Source of the DNA: Acidobacteriota bacterium
Lineage (GTDB): Bacteria > Acidobacteriota > Vicinamibacteria > Vicinamibacterales > UBA2999
Direction of reading: 5' to 3'
DNA length: 64,000 bases
Assembly: GCA_947482665.1 (NCBI GenBank)
Contig: CANKJK010000005.1
Span: 192,229-256,228 of the forward strand
In this document: positions 56,295 through 64,000 of the stretch, piece after piece
How the letters are laid out: each line of letters starts with the position of its first letter
Position numbering within the stretch: the first letter of the stretch is position 1
Made by a program: the position numbers and the translations under genes
Notes under the pieces: model-generated
What the model was told of the DNA's origin: nothing
Database searches by the model: none
Seen by the model: only the letters and a program-made list of their open reading frames with translations

Positions 56295-57320
56295 TCAATC
56301 GACCGTGAGCACGATCTTTCCGAACTGCTCACCCGTCTCCAGCCGCTCATGCGCCTTCACGGCATCGCGGAGCGGGAAGGTGGTGTCCACGGCCGGCTTC
56401 AGACGCCCGTTGAAGAAGAACGGCGCGGCCGCGAGCAGTTCGCCCTTCCAGCCCATGAAGGACCCCATCAGCGAGAGTTCGCGGACGAAGAGGAACCGGA
56501 GGTCGATCGCGGCCTCCCAGCCCGTGGTGTTGCCGCAGGTGACGAGCCGGCCGCCACGGGCGAGCGACTTCACGCTGCGATCCCAGGTGGCCTGGCCGAC
56601 GTGCTCGACCACGATGTCGACGCCCCGCTTGCCCGTGAGCTCCCGCACCCGTGCGGGCACGTCCTCGGTGTAGTGGTTGATGGCGGCGTCCGCCCCCAAA
56701 TCGAGCGCGCTGGCGAGCTTGGCGTCGGTACCGGCCGTGGCGAACACGCGCGCGTTGTGCAGCTTTGCAATCTGGATCGCGGCCTGCCCCACGCCGCTGC
56801 CCGCGGCCAGCACCAGCACGTCGTCGCCGGGCTTGAGGCCCGCGCGGCCGATGAGCATGTGCCACGCGGTGAGGAACGTCAACGGAAAGGCCGCCGCGGT
56901 CACAAAGTCGATGTGATGCGGAATCGGGATGAGATTCCCGGCCGGCACCTTGACGAGCTCGGCGTAGCCGCCCTGCTCTTTCGTCCCGAGCACGGAATAC
57001 TGCGCGCACTCGTTGTCGCGCCCGGAGAGGCACTGGCGGCAGCGCCCGCAGCTCCAGCCGGGCTGGAGCATCACGCGCGTCCCCACGGCCAGTCCGCTCG
57101 GGCCGGGGTCCACCACTTCACCGGCGATGTCACTGCCGCCGGCCATGGGGAGCGGCGTCTTCAGCCGTTCGAGACCACGCCGATGCCAGAGGTCGAGATG
57201 ATTGAGGGCGCAGGCCCGCACGCGCACCAGCGCCTCTCCTGGCGCGGGGACCGGATCCGGCGCCTCTTCGTAGTTCAGCACCTCGGGTCCGCCGTGCTGG
57301 TGATACCGCACTGCTTTCAT
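56295..57320 (-). CDS. Zinc-binding MDR-family dehydrogenase/quinone oxidoreductase
   Basis: This 341-residue NAD(P)H-dependent oxidoreductase of the medium-chain family starts at ATG 57320, with GGAGG 7 bases upstream. A structural zinc lobe is present (CGRCRQCLSGRDNEC, C-x2-C-x2-C-x7-C). The catalytic-zinc ligands are not: the usual Cys/His/Glu positions read NHLDLW and GGSDIAGEV. It is therefore closer to quinone oxidoreductases or enoyl reductases than to zinc alcohol dehydrogenases. The Rossmann motif is AAGSGVGQAAIQIAK. It is the last gene of the M16/ApbC run. Confidence 0.86.
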   Translation of the reverse strand: MKAVRYHQHGGPEVLNYEEAPDPVPAPGEALVRVRACALNHLDLWHRRGLERLKTPLPMAGGSDIAGEVVDPGPSGLAVGTRVMLQPGWSCGRCRQCLSGRDNECAQYSVLGTKEQGGYAELVKVPAGNLIPIPHHIDFVTAAAFPLTFLTAWHMLIGRAGLKPGDDVLVLAAGSGVGQAAIQIAKLHNARVFATAGTDAKLASALDLGADAAINHYTEDVPARVRELTGKRGVDIVVEHVGQATWDRSVKSLARGGRLVTCGNTTGWEAAIDLRFLFVRELSLMGSFMGWKGELLAAAPFFFNGRLKPAVDTTFPLRDAVKAHERLETGEQFGKIVLTVD

Positions 57321-57322
57321 CG

Positions 57323-58696
57323 TCAATCCTCCAGACCAAGCTCGGTGGGCACGCCGAAGCCCAGCGTGCCAAGTCCGGCGGCCACGGCCGCCCGATCGCC
57401 GACGACCACCGTCGTCATCAGGGCCGGGTCGAGATATTGGCGGGCCACACGGGCCACATCCGCCTCGGTCACCGCATCCATCGTCGAGACAAACTGCTCG
57501 AAGTACGTATCGGGCAGATCGTAGAGCGCGAGCTGCGAGACCGATCGCGCCACCTGGCCAGCCGTCTCGAAGTTGCGGCTGTAGCCGCGCGTGAGGCTGG
57601 CGCGGGCCAGATCGAGCTCCGCGCCGCTGACGGGGCGGTCCCCCCGCACGGCTTCCAGCTCCGCCAGCGCGTCCACGACAGCGTCGCGGGTCACGCGCGT
57701 TTCCACGCTCGCCTCCAGCGTGAAGGTGCCGGCGCCGCGCCGCCAGTCAAACCCCGTGCGGGCGCCATAGGTGTAGCCCTTTTCCTCGCGCAGCTTCAGG
57801 TTGACGCGGCTCACGAACTGACCACCGAGCGCGGCATTGAGCATGATGAGCGGGGCGTAGTCGGGTGTCGACCGCGGCGGCGCGAGCTGTCCGATCGTGA
57901 GGACCGACTGCGCGGCCTGATCCCGGTGCACGAGGCCGAGCCGAGTCGAGGGAGACGGCGGCGCGGGTCGGGCCTCGGGTGCGATCCCCGGAAGAGCCGT
58001 GCCGGCGCGCCAGGCTCCGAACGCCCGCTCCGCAACCGCCAGCAGCTCCGCGTGCGTGCCGTCACCGGCCACCACGAGCGTGGCCCGGCCGGGTTGAAAG
58101 GCGGCCGCATGAAACGCGGTCACGTCGCTGATGGTGAGCTCGCGCAGGCTCGACGCGCGGCCAATGGCCAGATGCCCGTAGGGATGATCGCCGTAGACCA
58201 CGCCGAGGAACGCCTGCTCACCCCTGGCCGCGGGCGAATCCTTCAACTGCGCCAGACGGTTGATGCGCTGCGTCCGCACGCGTACGAGGTCCTCCTCGCG
58301 GAGCGAGGGTCGCAGTACCAGGTCCGCCAGCAACCCGGCTCCGCGGTCGGCGAAGCGCGAGAGCGTGGTGAGGGTCAGGACCGTCGCGTCATCGCGGATG
58401 TCGATGTCGTAGTCGGCGCCGATGCGCGCCATCCGGTCGGAGATGTCAATGGCCGATGCGGCGCCGGTGCCTTCATCCAGCATGTCGGCGGTGATCGCCG
58501 CCAGCCCTTCGCGCCCGGCCGGGTCGGACCCAAGACCGTCGCGCACAAGGAGCACGAGGGTGACGACCGGCAGTGCCCGATGCTCCACCGTCCGCACATC
58601 GAGGCCATTGGCCAGGCGATGCCGGGCGATGGCCGGGAAGCGGAACGCGCCGTCAGGCCCGATGGCGGGCAGGCGCGAGCGGTCAACGGCGGTCAC
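57323..58696 (-). CDS. M16 family peptidase-like subunit, non-catalytic
   Basis: This 457-residue protein has the M16 (pitrilysin/MPP) fold (FRFPAIARHRLANGLDV ... GLGSDPAGREGLAAITADML), with the HxxEH zinc motif absent at the expected place. Such subunits pair with the catalytic one and supply substrate-binding arginine and tyrosine. GTG start; it overlaps the catalytic M16 gene by 4 bases (GTGA). Confidence 0.87.
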   Translation of the reverse strand: MTAVDRSRLPAIGPDGAFRFPAIARHRLANGLDVRTVEHRALPVVTLVLLVRDGLGSDPAGREGLAAITADMLDEGTGAASAIDISDRMARIGADYDIDIRDDATVLTLTTLSRFADRGAGLLADLVLRPSLREEDLVRVRTQRINRLAQLKDSPAARGEQAFLGVVYGDHPYGHLAIGRASSLRELTISDVTAFHAAAFQPGRATLVVAGDGTHAELLAVAERAFGAWRAGTALPGIAPEARPAPPSPSTRLGLVHRDQAAQSVLTIGQLAPPRSTPDYAPLIMLNAALGGQFVSRVNLKLREEKGYTYGARTGFDWRRGAGTFTLEASVETRVTRDAVVDALAELEAVRGDRPVSGAELDLARASLTRGYSRNFETAGQVARSVSQLALYDLPDTYFEQFVSTMDAVTEADVARVARQYLDPALMTTVVVGDRAAVAAGLGTLGFGVPTELGLED

Positions 58697-60006
58697 GAGG
58701 CCACGACCCTTTCGGCGCCTGGCAGGGCCGCCCCCAGCTGCCCCTTCGGCACGACGGTCAGCGTGATGGCGCGGTCGGGCCGGCAGTGCGCGGCCACCGC
58801 GTCGCGCACGGACGCCACGGTGGCGTGCTGGTAGCGCGCCAGGTCCGTCCGGAAGTAGCCGGGGTCTCCGGTCAACACGTTATAGGCGTTCAACTGGTCG
58901 GACTTCCCGCCGAAGCCGCCACAAGTCTGGAGACGATAGATGAACTGCGCCTCCACCTGGACGGCACTGCGTTCCAGTTCGGCGGCGCTTGGTCCCTGGG
59001 CGGCCAGGTCGGCCACGGTTTCACGGATCACCGCGTCGACCTCGGCCACACTGCGGCCCGGAGCGACCGTGGCCACGATGAGCGCATAGCCGCCGATCTC
59101 GCGAGACGCCTGGTGGGCGCCCACATCCAGCGCGAGCCGGCGCTCGAAGACGAGCGTCCGGTACAGGCGCGACGTCTTGCCGTTCGCAAGGATATCGGTC
59201 GCAAGATCCAACTCGGCGTCCCCGGGAGCAAACATCGCCGGCGTATGCCAGGCCATGTAGTGCCGCGGCAGCTCGACGCGATCCTCGAGCACCAGGTGCT
59301 TCGCCTGGAGGTCCGGCGTGGACGCGCGAACCGGCTCCGGCACCGGGCCGGCGGCGAGGTCGCCGAAGTAGCGCTCCGCGAGCTCGAACGCCTCATCTTC
59401 GCCGATCGCGCCGGCCAGGGTCAGCGACGCATTGGCCGGGTGATAGAAGCGAGAGTAGAACGCCTGCACCTCGGCCAGCTCCATGGCGCGGATGTCCTCG
59501 GCATCACCGATCGTCATCCAACTGTAGGGATGCTCCCGGGGATAGAGCGCCTCGGTCAGGGCCGCGGTTGCGAGCCCGTAAGGCCGGTTCTCGTAGTTCT
59601 GCCGGCGCTCGTTGAGCACGACGGCCTGCTGGGTGGCGAAGCGCTCTGGGGTGAGGGCCGGCAGGAGGTGCCCCATGCGATCGCTCTCCATCCACAGCGC
59701 GAGTTCGAGCGCACCGGTGGGCACCACTTCCCAGTAATTCGTGCGGTCGGCGTTGGTGGAGCCGTTGACCTGCCCGCCAGCCTGCTGGAGCGGCGCGAAG
59801 TAGCCCTGATTGTGATGGGCGCTGCCCTCAAACATCAGGTGTTCAAAGAGGTGCGCGAATCCGGTGCGCCCGCGCTGCTCGTTCTTGGAGCCGACGTGGT
59901 ACCAGATATTGACGGCCACCTGCGGCACGCGCGGGTCCGTGTGGACCAGCACCTGAAGGCCGTTGGCCAGCGTCCGCTTGGTGTAGGTGAGATCGGGCGT
60001 CGTCAC
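58693..60006 (-). CDS. M16 family zinc metallopeptidase, catalytic subunit
   Basis: This 437-residue protein has the inverted zinc motif H52-L-F-E55-H56 (TGFAHLFEHLMFEG), with a third ligand Glu likely in ALTEALYPREHPY. It begins directly with the fold and has no signal peptide at the chosen GTG (60006). It overlaps the ApbC gene by GTGA at one end and the non-catalytic M16 gene by GTGA at the other, so the pair is coupled. It probably cuts short peptides in the cytosol; a missed export signal cannot be ruled out. Confidence 0.89.
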   Translation of the reverse strand: MTTPDLTYTKRTLANGLQVLVHTDPRVPQVAVNIWYHVGSKNEQRGRTGFAHLFEHLMFEGSAHHNQGYFAPLQQAGGQVNGSTNADRTNYWEVVPTGALELALWMESDRMGHLLPALTPERFATQQAVVLNERRQNYENRPYGLATAALTEALYPREHPYSWMTIGDAEDIRAMELAEVQAFYSRFYHPANASLTLAGAIGEDEAFELAERYFGDLAAGPVPEPVRASTPDLQAKHLVLEDRVELPRHYMAWHTPAMFAPGDAELDLATDILANGKTSRLYRTLVFERRLALDVGAHQASREIGGYALIVATVAPGRSVAEVDAVIRETVADLAAQGPSAAELERSAVQVEAQFIYRLQTCGGFGGKSDQLNAYNVLTGDPGYFRTDLARYQHATVASVRDAVAAHCRPDRAITLTVVPKGQLGAALPGAERVVAS

Positions 60007-61103
60007 TGCACCTGAATCAGGGGAATCTTGCCCTTGTTGGCGACGACCGCCTTGTGGGCGGCAATGGAGACCTGCGCGGCGGTGCGCTCGGCCAGCTGCA
60101 TGAACGCCCGGGCCGCGGGCGACCCCGGCTCGCTCACCACCAGCGGCGTGCCGTTGTCCCCACCCTCGCGAATCGCTTGATAGATCGGGAGCCGGCCGAG
60201 GAACGGAACCTCCATGGCCGTGGCGAGCTGCTCGCCGCCGCCGTGACCGAACAGATCCGTCTCGTGATGGCAGTTGGTGCAGGCATAGAAGCTCATGTTC
60301 TCCACGATGCCGAGGGTGGGAATGTTGAGCTTCTGATACATCCGCACGGCGCGCCGGCTGTCGGCGAGCGACACCTGCTGCGGCGTCGTGACGACGACGG
60401 CGCCGACGACCGGTACGGTCTGGCTGAGGCTGAGCGCGACATCGCCCGTCCCCGGGGGCATGTCGACGATGAGGTAGTCCAGGTCGTTCCAGGCCACGTC
60501 GCGGAAGAACTGCTGCACGGCCGAGTGCAGCATCGGCCCACGCCAGATGATGGGCGCATCCTCCGAGGTCAGGAAGCCCATCGAGACGACCTGAATGCCG
60601 TGCGCCTCGGCCGGCACAATCTGCTTGCCGTCGGTCTCAAGCTGCGTGGCGTTGAGGCCGAGCATCATCGGCACGTTCGGGCCGTAGATGTCGCCATCGA
60701 TAATGCCCACGCGGCTGCCGAACCGCGCCAGCGCGATGGCCAGATTCACCGAGACGGTCGTCTTGCCGACGCCGCCCTTGCCCGCGCCCACGGCAATGAC
60801 GTTCTTCACGCCGGGCAGCGGCTGGCGACCCGTTTCCGGCATCGAGGCGGACTGGACCCGCGCCGTCATGCGGACCTCGACGCCGGTCACGCCGGCGAGC
60901 GCCCGCACGGCGGCGGTCGCCTGCTCCCGCATCTGCTCCTTGACGGGGCAGGCGGGGGTCGTCAGCTCGATGATGAAGTCCACCTGGCCGCCGTCAGTCT
61001 TCAGCTCCTTGACGAAGCCGAGCGAGACGATGTCCTTCTTGAGGTCGGGGTCGATGACGACGCGCAGCGCGGCCAGAACGGCCTCGCGGTCCAGAGTGGG
61101 CAT
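60003..61103 (-). CDS. apbC: Mrp/ApbC family iron-sulfur cluster carrier ATPase
   Basis: This 366-residue protein has an N-terminal MIP18/DUF59 domain (about 1-90; EAVLAALRVVIDPDLKKDIVSLGFVKEL) and a P-loop with the deviant Walker A motif GAGKGGVGKTT (about 106-116). IIDGDIYGPNVPMMLG and the CxxC in YACTNCHHE (about 271-274), which binds the bridging cluster, are also present. It delivers Fe-S clusters to apo-proteins. A TAAGCT box lies 8 bases before the ATG. The M16 pair downstream is coupled to it. Confidence 0.92.
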   Translation of the reverse strand: MPTLDREAVLAALRVVIDPDLKKDIVSLGFVKELKTDGGQVDFIIELTTPACPVKEQMREQATAAVRALAGVTGVEVRMTARVQSASMPETGRQPLPGVKNVIAVGAGKGGVGKTTVSVNLAIALARFGSRVGIIDGDIYGPNVPMMLGLNATQLETDGKQIVPAEAHGIQVVSMGFLTSEDAPIIWRGPMLHSAVQQFFRDVAWNDLDYLIVDMPPGTGDVALSLSQTVPVVGAVVVTTPQQVSLADSRRAVRMYQKLNIPTLGIVENMSFYACTNCHHETDLFGHGGGEQLATAMEVPFLGRLPIYQAIREGGDNGTPLVVSEPGSPAARAFMQLAERTAAQVSIAAHKAVVANKGKIPLIQVQ

Positions 61104-61109
61104 ACCCGT

Positions 61110-61493
61110 CTAGCTTACCGCGTGCGTGGTGAAGAGCCGCCGACCGTCGTGCGTCAGCAGCACCCACAGCCCGTAGGCCCCGAGCGCAGTACCGAAGGGC
61201 AGTACGAGGAGGTTCAACAGGCCGAGTGCGAGGCCGAGGCCGCGCCCCAGTGGCGACCGATCGGCGAGGAGCGCTCCGCACCACAGGCTCGCGCCGCCCC
61301 AGGCCAGAGCAATGAGGCCCACGATCAGGAAACTTCCAGCGGCGAGACCGGCCAGCGCCCCGACCACGTTGGACGGCTGACGCAGGAGCGCCGCCGCACC
61401 GCCGGCCAGACAGAGGAGCGAGACGCCCATGATGAGCGCGAGGCCGCCCCAGATGCGGGAAAGGATGGCCAGAATTCGGATGTGCCGTTCCAT
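61110..61493 (-). CDS. Small multi-helix membrane protein
   Basis: This 127-residue protein has three or four hydrophobic helices: GGLALIMGVSLLCLAGGAAALL, VVGALAGLAAGSFLIVGLIALAWGGASLW and GLGLALGLLNLLVLPFGTALGAYGLWVLL. The sequence is typical of short membrane proteins with no named family. It ends 6 bp before the ApbC start and begins 3 bp after the DnaJ-zinc-finger stop. Confidence 0.72.
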   Translation of the reverse strand: MERHIRILAILSRIWGGLALIMGVSLLCLAGGAAALLRQPSNVVGALAGLAAGSFLIVGLIALAWGGASLWCGALLADRSPLGRGLGLALGLLNLLVLPFGTALGAYGLWVLLTHDGRRLFTTHAVS

Positions 61494-61496
61494 AGG

Positions 61497-61955
61497 TCAG
61501 TCGATGGAGACGCGCAGTTCGATGCGGGTGACCGGGTGCTGGCGCGGGGTGACCAAGAAGCGGAACCGTGCGCCCTCCTTGACCCGGGCCGGCACCATCA
61601 CCCGCACGGCGTGCTTGCGGATCTCGATACCCGTGCCCAGGCAGGCCGCGCAGGGATCGGGCCAGCACTCGCCCCGGCCGCCGCAGACCCGACAGGTGCA
61701 CCGCACGGGCACTTCAAGCGGCATCACCGCGCCCTCAAAGGCCTGACGGGCCGACAGGCGTACGTCAGCCGTCAGCGTCGGAGCTGGTTCCTGCGGAAGA
61801 AAGGCGCTGGCCATCGCGTCCACCTCGGCGGCCACGGATGGAAAATCGATGGCCGTTTCGTCGCGCAGCCACGCGCCTGCCGTGCCTGCCGCGGGCGACA
61901 ATCTCGCACCAACGACGGCATCACGACACGGCGGCAGAAAGCGCTCGGGCAGCAT
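61497..61955 (-). CDS. DnaJ-type zinc-finger/C-terminal-domain fragment protein
   Basis: This 152-residue protein lacks a J domain. Around residues 60-152 it resembles the DnaJ C-terminal peptide-binding domain (TADVRLSARQAFEGAVMPLEVPV ... VMVPARVKEGARFRFLV). It has only two CxxCxGxG-like modules (CRVCGGRG at 88-95, CAACLGTG at 102-109), against four in DnaJ. It may be a reduced chaperone or zinc-ribbon adaptor. The start at ATG 61955 has no good ribosome-binding site; a longer open frame extends upstream but reads as Arg-rich shadow. Confidence 0.68.
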   Translation of the reverse strand: MLPERFLPPCRDAVVGARLSPAAGTAGAWLRDETAIDFPSVAAEVDAMASAFLPQEPAPTLTADVRLSARQAFEGAVMPLEVPVRCTCRVCGGRGECWPDPCAACLGTGIEIRKHAVRVMVPARVKEGARFRFLVTPRQHPVTRIELRVSID

Positions 61956-62023
61956 GAATAGCGTGCCTACGATAGGGCCGGCACCGGCCCGCGTCAACGG
62001 ACGGGAGATGCGGGGGCGGCGCC

Positions 62024-62266
62024 TTAGCGAGCGCCGAGTGAGAGCAGCAGTTCGCGGCGGGTGACTTCGTCGATCTCGTCGAGCGGCAGTGCGTGGTCGC
62101 ACTCGTCGCAGAGCAGTTCAAACACAGCGGGACGGCCTTCCTCGGAAACCTCGATGCGTGACTCGCTGACGTGCGCGAGGTGCATCTGGAGGGTCTTTAC
62201 GAGGAAATTCTGGTCATTACCGCAGCTCGGGCAGGTGAGTGCCACGCGCGCTTCTTCTCCAATCAT
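62024..62266 (-). CDS. 80-residue zinc-ribbon protein
   Basis: The ATG 62266 lies 5 bases after AGGAG, preferred to the GTG just before it. Two CxxC pairs are present (CPSCGNDQNF near 12-15, LLCDECDH near 53-56), with an acidic C-terminal helix. The layout suggests a small zinc-binding regulator or adaptor of unknown target. It heads the minus-strand run leading to ApbC and the M16 pair. Confidence 0.75.
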   Translation of the reverse strand: MIGEEARVALTCPSCGNDQNFLVKTLQMHLAHVSESRIEVSEEGRPAVFELLCDECDHALPLDEIDEVTRRELLLSLGAR

Positions 62267-62338
62267 CACGACTCCTTCCTCGCGATCATATGGGATGGAT
62301 CAGGGCAGGGCAACGAGAAAGCGCAGGGTTTCTCCGTA

Positions 62339-64000
62339 TTATTCGCCCGAATAAAAGAGGCAGGCGTCGATCACGGCCCCAGGAAACACCCGCATGGCGG
62401 CCCGTCGATAGGCCTCAATCTGCGTGTCATGCTCGGGCCGGGGACGCCCGGTCTTGAATTCCAGCACCGTGACGTGTCCGTCCGCCGAGCGCACCAGACA
62501 GTCGAGCACCCCCCGCCGCAGCGCACCGTCAATGCGCGCACTGAAGGGCACCTCGTGGTACACCTCCCCGCTGGCCAGCAGCGCGGCCAGCCTGGGCTGC
62601 GCGGCCAGATCGCCGTAGGCCGACCTGGCGCGACGCGCGAGTGTCCGCTGGTCCTCCGGGTCCTCGGGGAGCCGATCCGGCCCAAGGAGTTCCGGCAGCC
62701 GGTCGACGATGTCTTCCAGTGCCACCGCTTCCCCGCCATAGCGCTCCATCAACCGGTGGACGAGGGTGCCGGCAAGCCGGTCCGAGGCCGCGCCGGCGCG
62801 AGCGGATTGCGGGATGGCCCCTTCGTCGCCTCCGGTGACGGTGCGCGCCTCCTCTGGCGCGACGAGCCGGGCGAAGTCGGCCGGCGGCTCGTCCTCCACC
62901 ACGGCCAGTGCCGCGGGTGCGTCTTCCCCGGATGCCCGCGTCGCACCGCACCGGAAACGATGCCGGGCACCGGAGATCCCCTGCCACTCACGCGTGACCG
63001 GGCCCGACGACCCGACGCCGGCCGCCTGGCCAAGCAGCTCCAGCAGCGTGGGCGGCATCACCTCCCCGAGGCTGCCCCGTCCGGGCTGCGACCGGCCCTC
63101 TTTCACGACCGTGCCGAGATAGAGACGCTCGCGTGCCCGGGTCAGCGCCACGTAGAGCAGGCGCTTCGTTTCCTCGCGTTCGCGGCCGGGCCGCGCCTCG
63201 TCGGCATCCGACTGGAAGGTGCCAATCGCCACGGAAATCGGTTCGTCCTCCGAGCGCGCGGCAGATACGCGGATGGGATCCCGCCAGTTGCCGATGCCGC
63301 GACCCAGATTGACCACAAACACGATGGGAAACTCGAGCCCCTTTGACGCGTGAATGGTCATCAGGTTGACGGCGTCGGTCGCATCGATCACGGCATTCGA
63401 TTCGTCCCCGAGCGAGAGGCGATCGATGTATTCGACGACGCGCGCCAGCGTCGCGTAGCCCCGGTTCTGCAACCGCCGGACGAGGCCGCGCAGCTTCTTC
63501 AGATTCTCGCGCGCCTGGGCACGTCTTGGCCCGCGCAGCTCGACGTGATACGCCGACTCTTCCAGCACGCGGTCGAGGAGCTCCGCCGGCGGCAACACAT
63601 CGACCAGCGCCAGCCAGCGGGCGAGGTCGTGCCGGGCCATCTCCAGGAGCGCGCGCTCCGCTGCCGGGACACCGTCGGGCACCGGCACGCTCTCCCAGAC
63701 GGCCTTGCTGAGCGATGGTGCGAGCGCGGCCAGCGCCGCATCCGACAGGCCCACGAGCCGTGAGCGGAGCCATGCGGCCACACGCAAGTCCGCGTGCGGA
63801 TCCGCCAGGCACCAGAGGAGCGCCAGGGCGTCCTTCACTTCGTCGGCGTCAAAGAAGCCAAGTCCCTTGTAGACGTGTGCCCGGATGCCCACGGCCTCGA
63901 GCGCCGACTCAAACGCGCGATGGCTGTCGCGCGACCGGAACAGGATGGCGATGTCCCCGGGCCGTGCCTGCCGCGCCAGGCCCGTCTCGCGGTCCCGCAC
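62339..64000 (-). CDS. AddA/UvrD-type helicase-nuclease, C-terminal part (partial)
   Basis: At least 553 residues; the N terminus with Walker A lies beyond the right edge. Helicase motifs visible are the motif IV-like GDIAILFRSRDSHRAFESAL, motif V GLEFPIVFVVNL and motif VI RLLYVALTRARERLYLG. The C-terminal about 110 residues are a PD-(D/E)xK nuclease (GVLDCLVRSADGHVTVLEFKTG, then DTQIEAYRRA). Together they fit AddA, the double-strand-break resection helicase-nuclease, which works with AddB. No addB is in the window. The gene ends 72 bp upstream of the zinc-ribbon gene. Confidence 0.88.
   Translation of the reverse strand: MRDRETGLARQARPGDIAILFRSRDSHRAFESALEAVGIRAHVYKGLGFFDADEVKDALALLWCLADPHADLRVAAWLRSRLVGLSDAALAALAPSLSKAVWESVPVPDGVPAAERALLEMARHDLARWLALVDVLPPAELLDRVLEESAYHVELRGPRRAQARENLKKLRGLVRRLQNRGYATLARVVEYIDRLSLGDESNAVIDATDAVNLMTIHASKGLEFPIVFVVNLGRGIGNWRDPIRVSAARSEDEPISVAIGTFQSDADEARPGREREETKRLLYVALTRARERLYLGTVVKEGRSQPGRGSLGEVMPPTLLELLGQAAGVGSSGPVTREWQGISGARHRFRCGATRASGEDAPAALAVVEDEPPADFARLVAPEEARTVTGGDEGAIPQSARAGAASDRLAGTLVHRLMERYGGEAVALEDIVDRLPELLGPDRLPEDPEDQRTLARRARSAYGDLAAQPRLAALLASGEVYHEVPFSARIDGALRRGVLDCLVRSADGHVTVLEFKTGRPRPEHDTQIEAYRRAAMRVFPGAVIDACLFYSGE

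Noticed and set aside
55659..57524. 621-codon open frame on the plus strand across the repeat array
   Set aside because: It runs through repeat units 2 and 3 and then antisense to the oxidoreductase; the repeat part is translated from non-coding modules and no domain is visible.

Overview
The window is a GC-rich bacterial chromosome segment with no rRNA, tRNA, transposase, prophage or CRISPR array that I can see. Several features suggest an Acidobacteriota genome, probably of the Vicinamibacteria type: large TonB-dependent receptors with an N-terminal carboxypeptidase-regulatory domain, secreted quinoprotein-like propellers, a DUF5916 barrel protein, secreted cytochrome/DUF1080 fusions and a two-subunit M16 peptidase. 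This placement is inference from gene content, not from a marker gene. Genes are densely packed, with many 4-base ATGA/GTGA overlaps and several convergent genes that overlap at their stop codons.

Layout. 1-5.3 kb: the N-terminal part of a P-type cation ATPase (minus strand, running off the left edge), an MlaF-like ABC ATPase, a PepSY membrane protein and a TonB receptor (probably iron uptake). 5.3-10.4 kb: a secreted beta-propeller, a 54-residue zinc ribbon, a lone flagellin with a perfect palindrome upstream, a PQQ-type dehydrogenase and a DUF1905 protein. 10.5-12.4 kb: FabH-like ketosynthase and an SDR. 12.4-16.6 kb: a second TonB receptor, preceded by a promoter, a cysteine-rich leader peptide and two hairpins, then a ferric-reductase-like flavoprotein. 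17-23 kb: a second PQQ-type dehydrogenase, diverging from a coupled VOC and cytochrome c/DUF1080 pair, and DUF5916. 23-30 kb: a copper/silver RND efflux operon (Cys-rich small protein, CusA, CusC, CusB order) in which CusA and CusB carry extra C-terminal metal-binding-like domains.

30-41 kb: MFS/spermidine-synthase fusion coupled to a NamZ-like muramidase, LOG protein, SRPBCC protein, pyruvate kinase, amidase, ABHD18-like hydrolase and a Cas4-like/DEDD double nuclease (DUF2779). 41-44 kb: secreted HNH nuclease and a secreted protein with thrombospondin type 3 repeats and a His/Lys/Asp tail. 44-52.4 kb: a 2,723-residue cyclic beta-1,2-glucan synthase followed by two small coupled genes. 52.6-55 kb: tandem secreted NHL-type propellers. 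55.1-56.3 kb: a gene-free modular repeat array with 55-bp inverted arms. 56.3-62.3 kb: a minus-strand run of zinc-ribbon protein, DnaJ-type zinc-finger fragment, membrane protein, ApbC/Mrp, two M16 subunits and an oxidoreductase. 62.3 kb to the right edge: the C-terminal half of an AddA-type helicase-nuclease.

The most unusual item is the leader of the TonB receptor at 12.4-15.0 kb. A promoter with good -35 and -10 boxes drives an almost leaderless 29-codon ORF with eight cysteines within 15 residues, followed by two stem-loops, the second next to the receptor's ribosome-binding site. This has the layout of a cysteine-responsive attenuator, and I know of no such device described for a TonB receptor. 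A related theme is start signals: four genes have a TAnnAT-like box exactly 6 nt before a GTG start, suggesting leaderless mRNAs.
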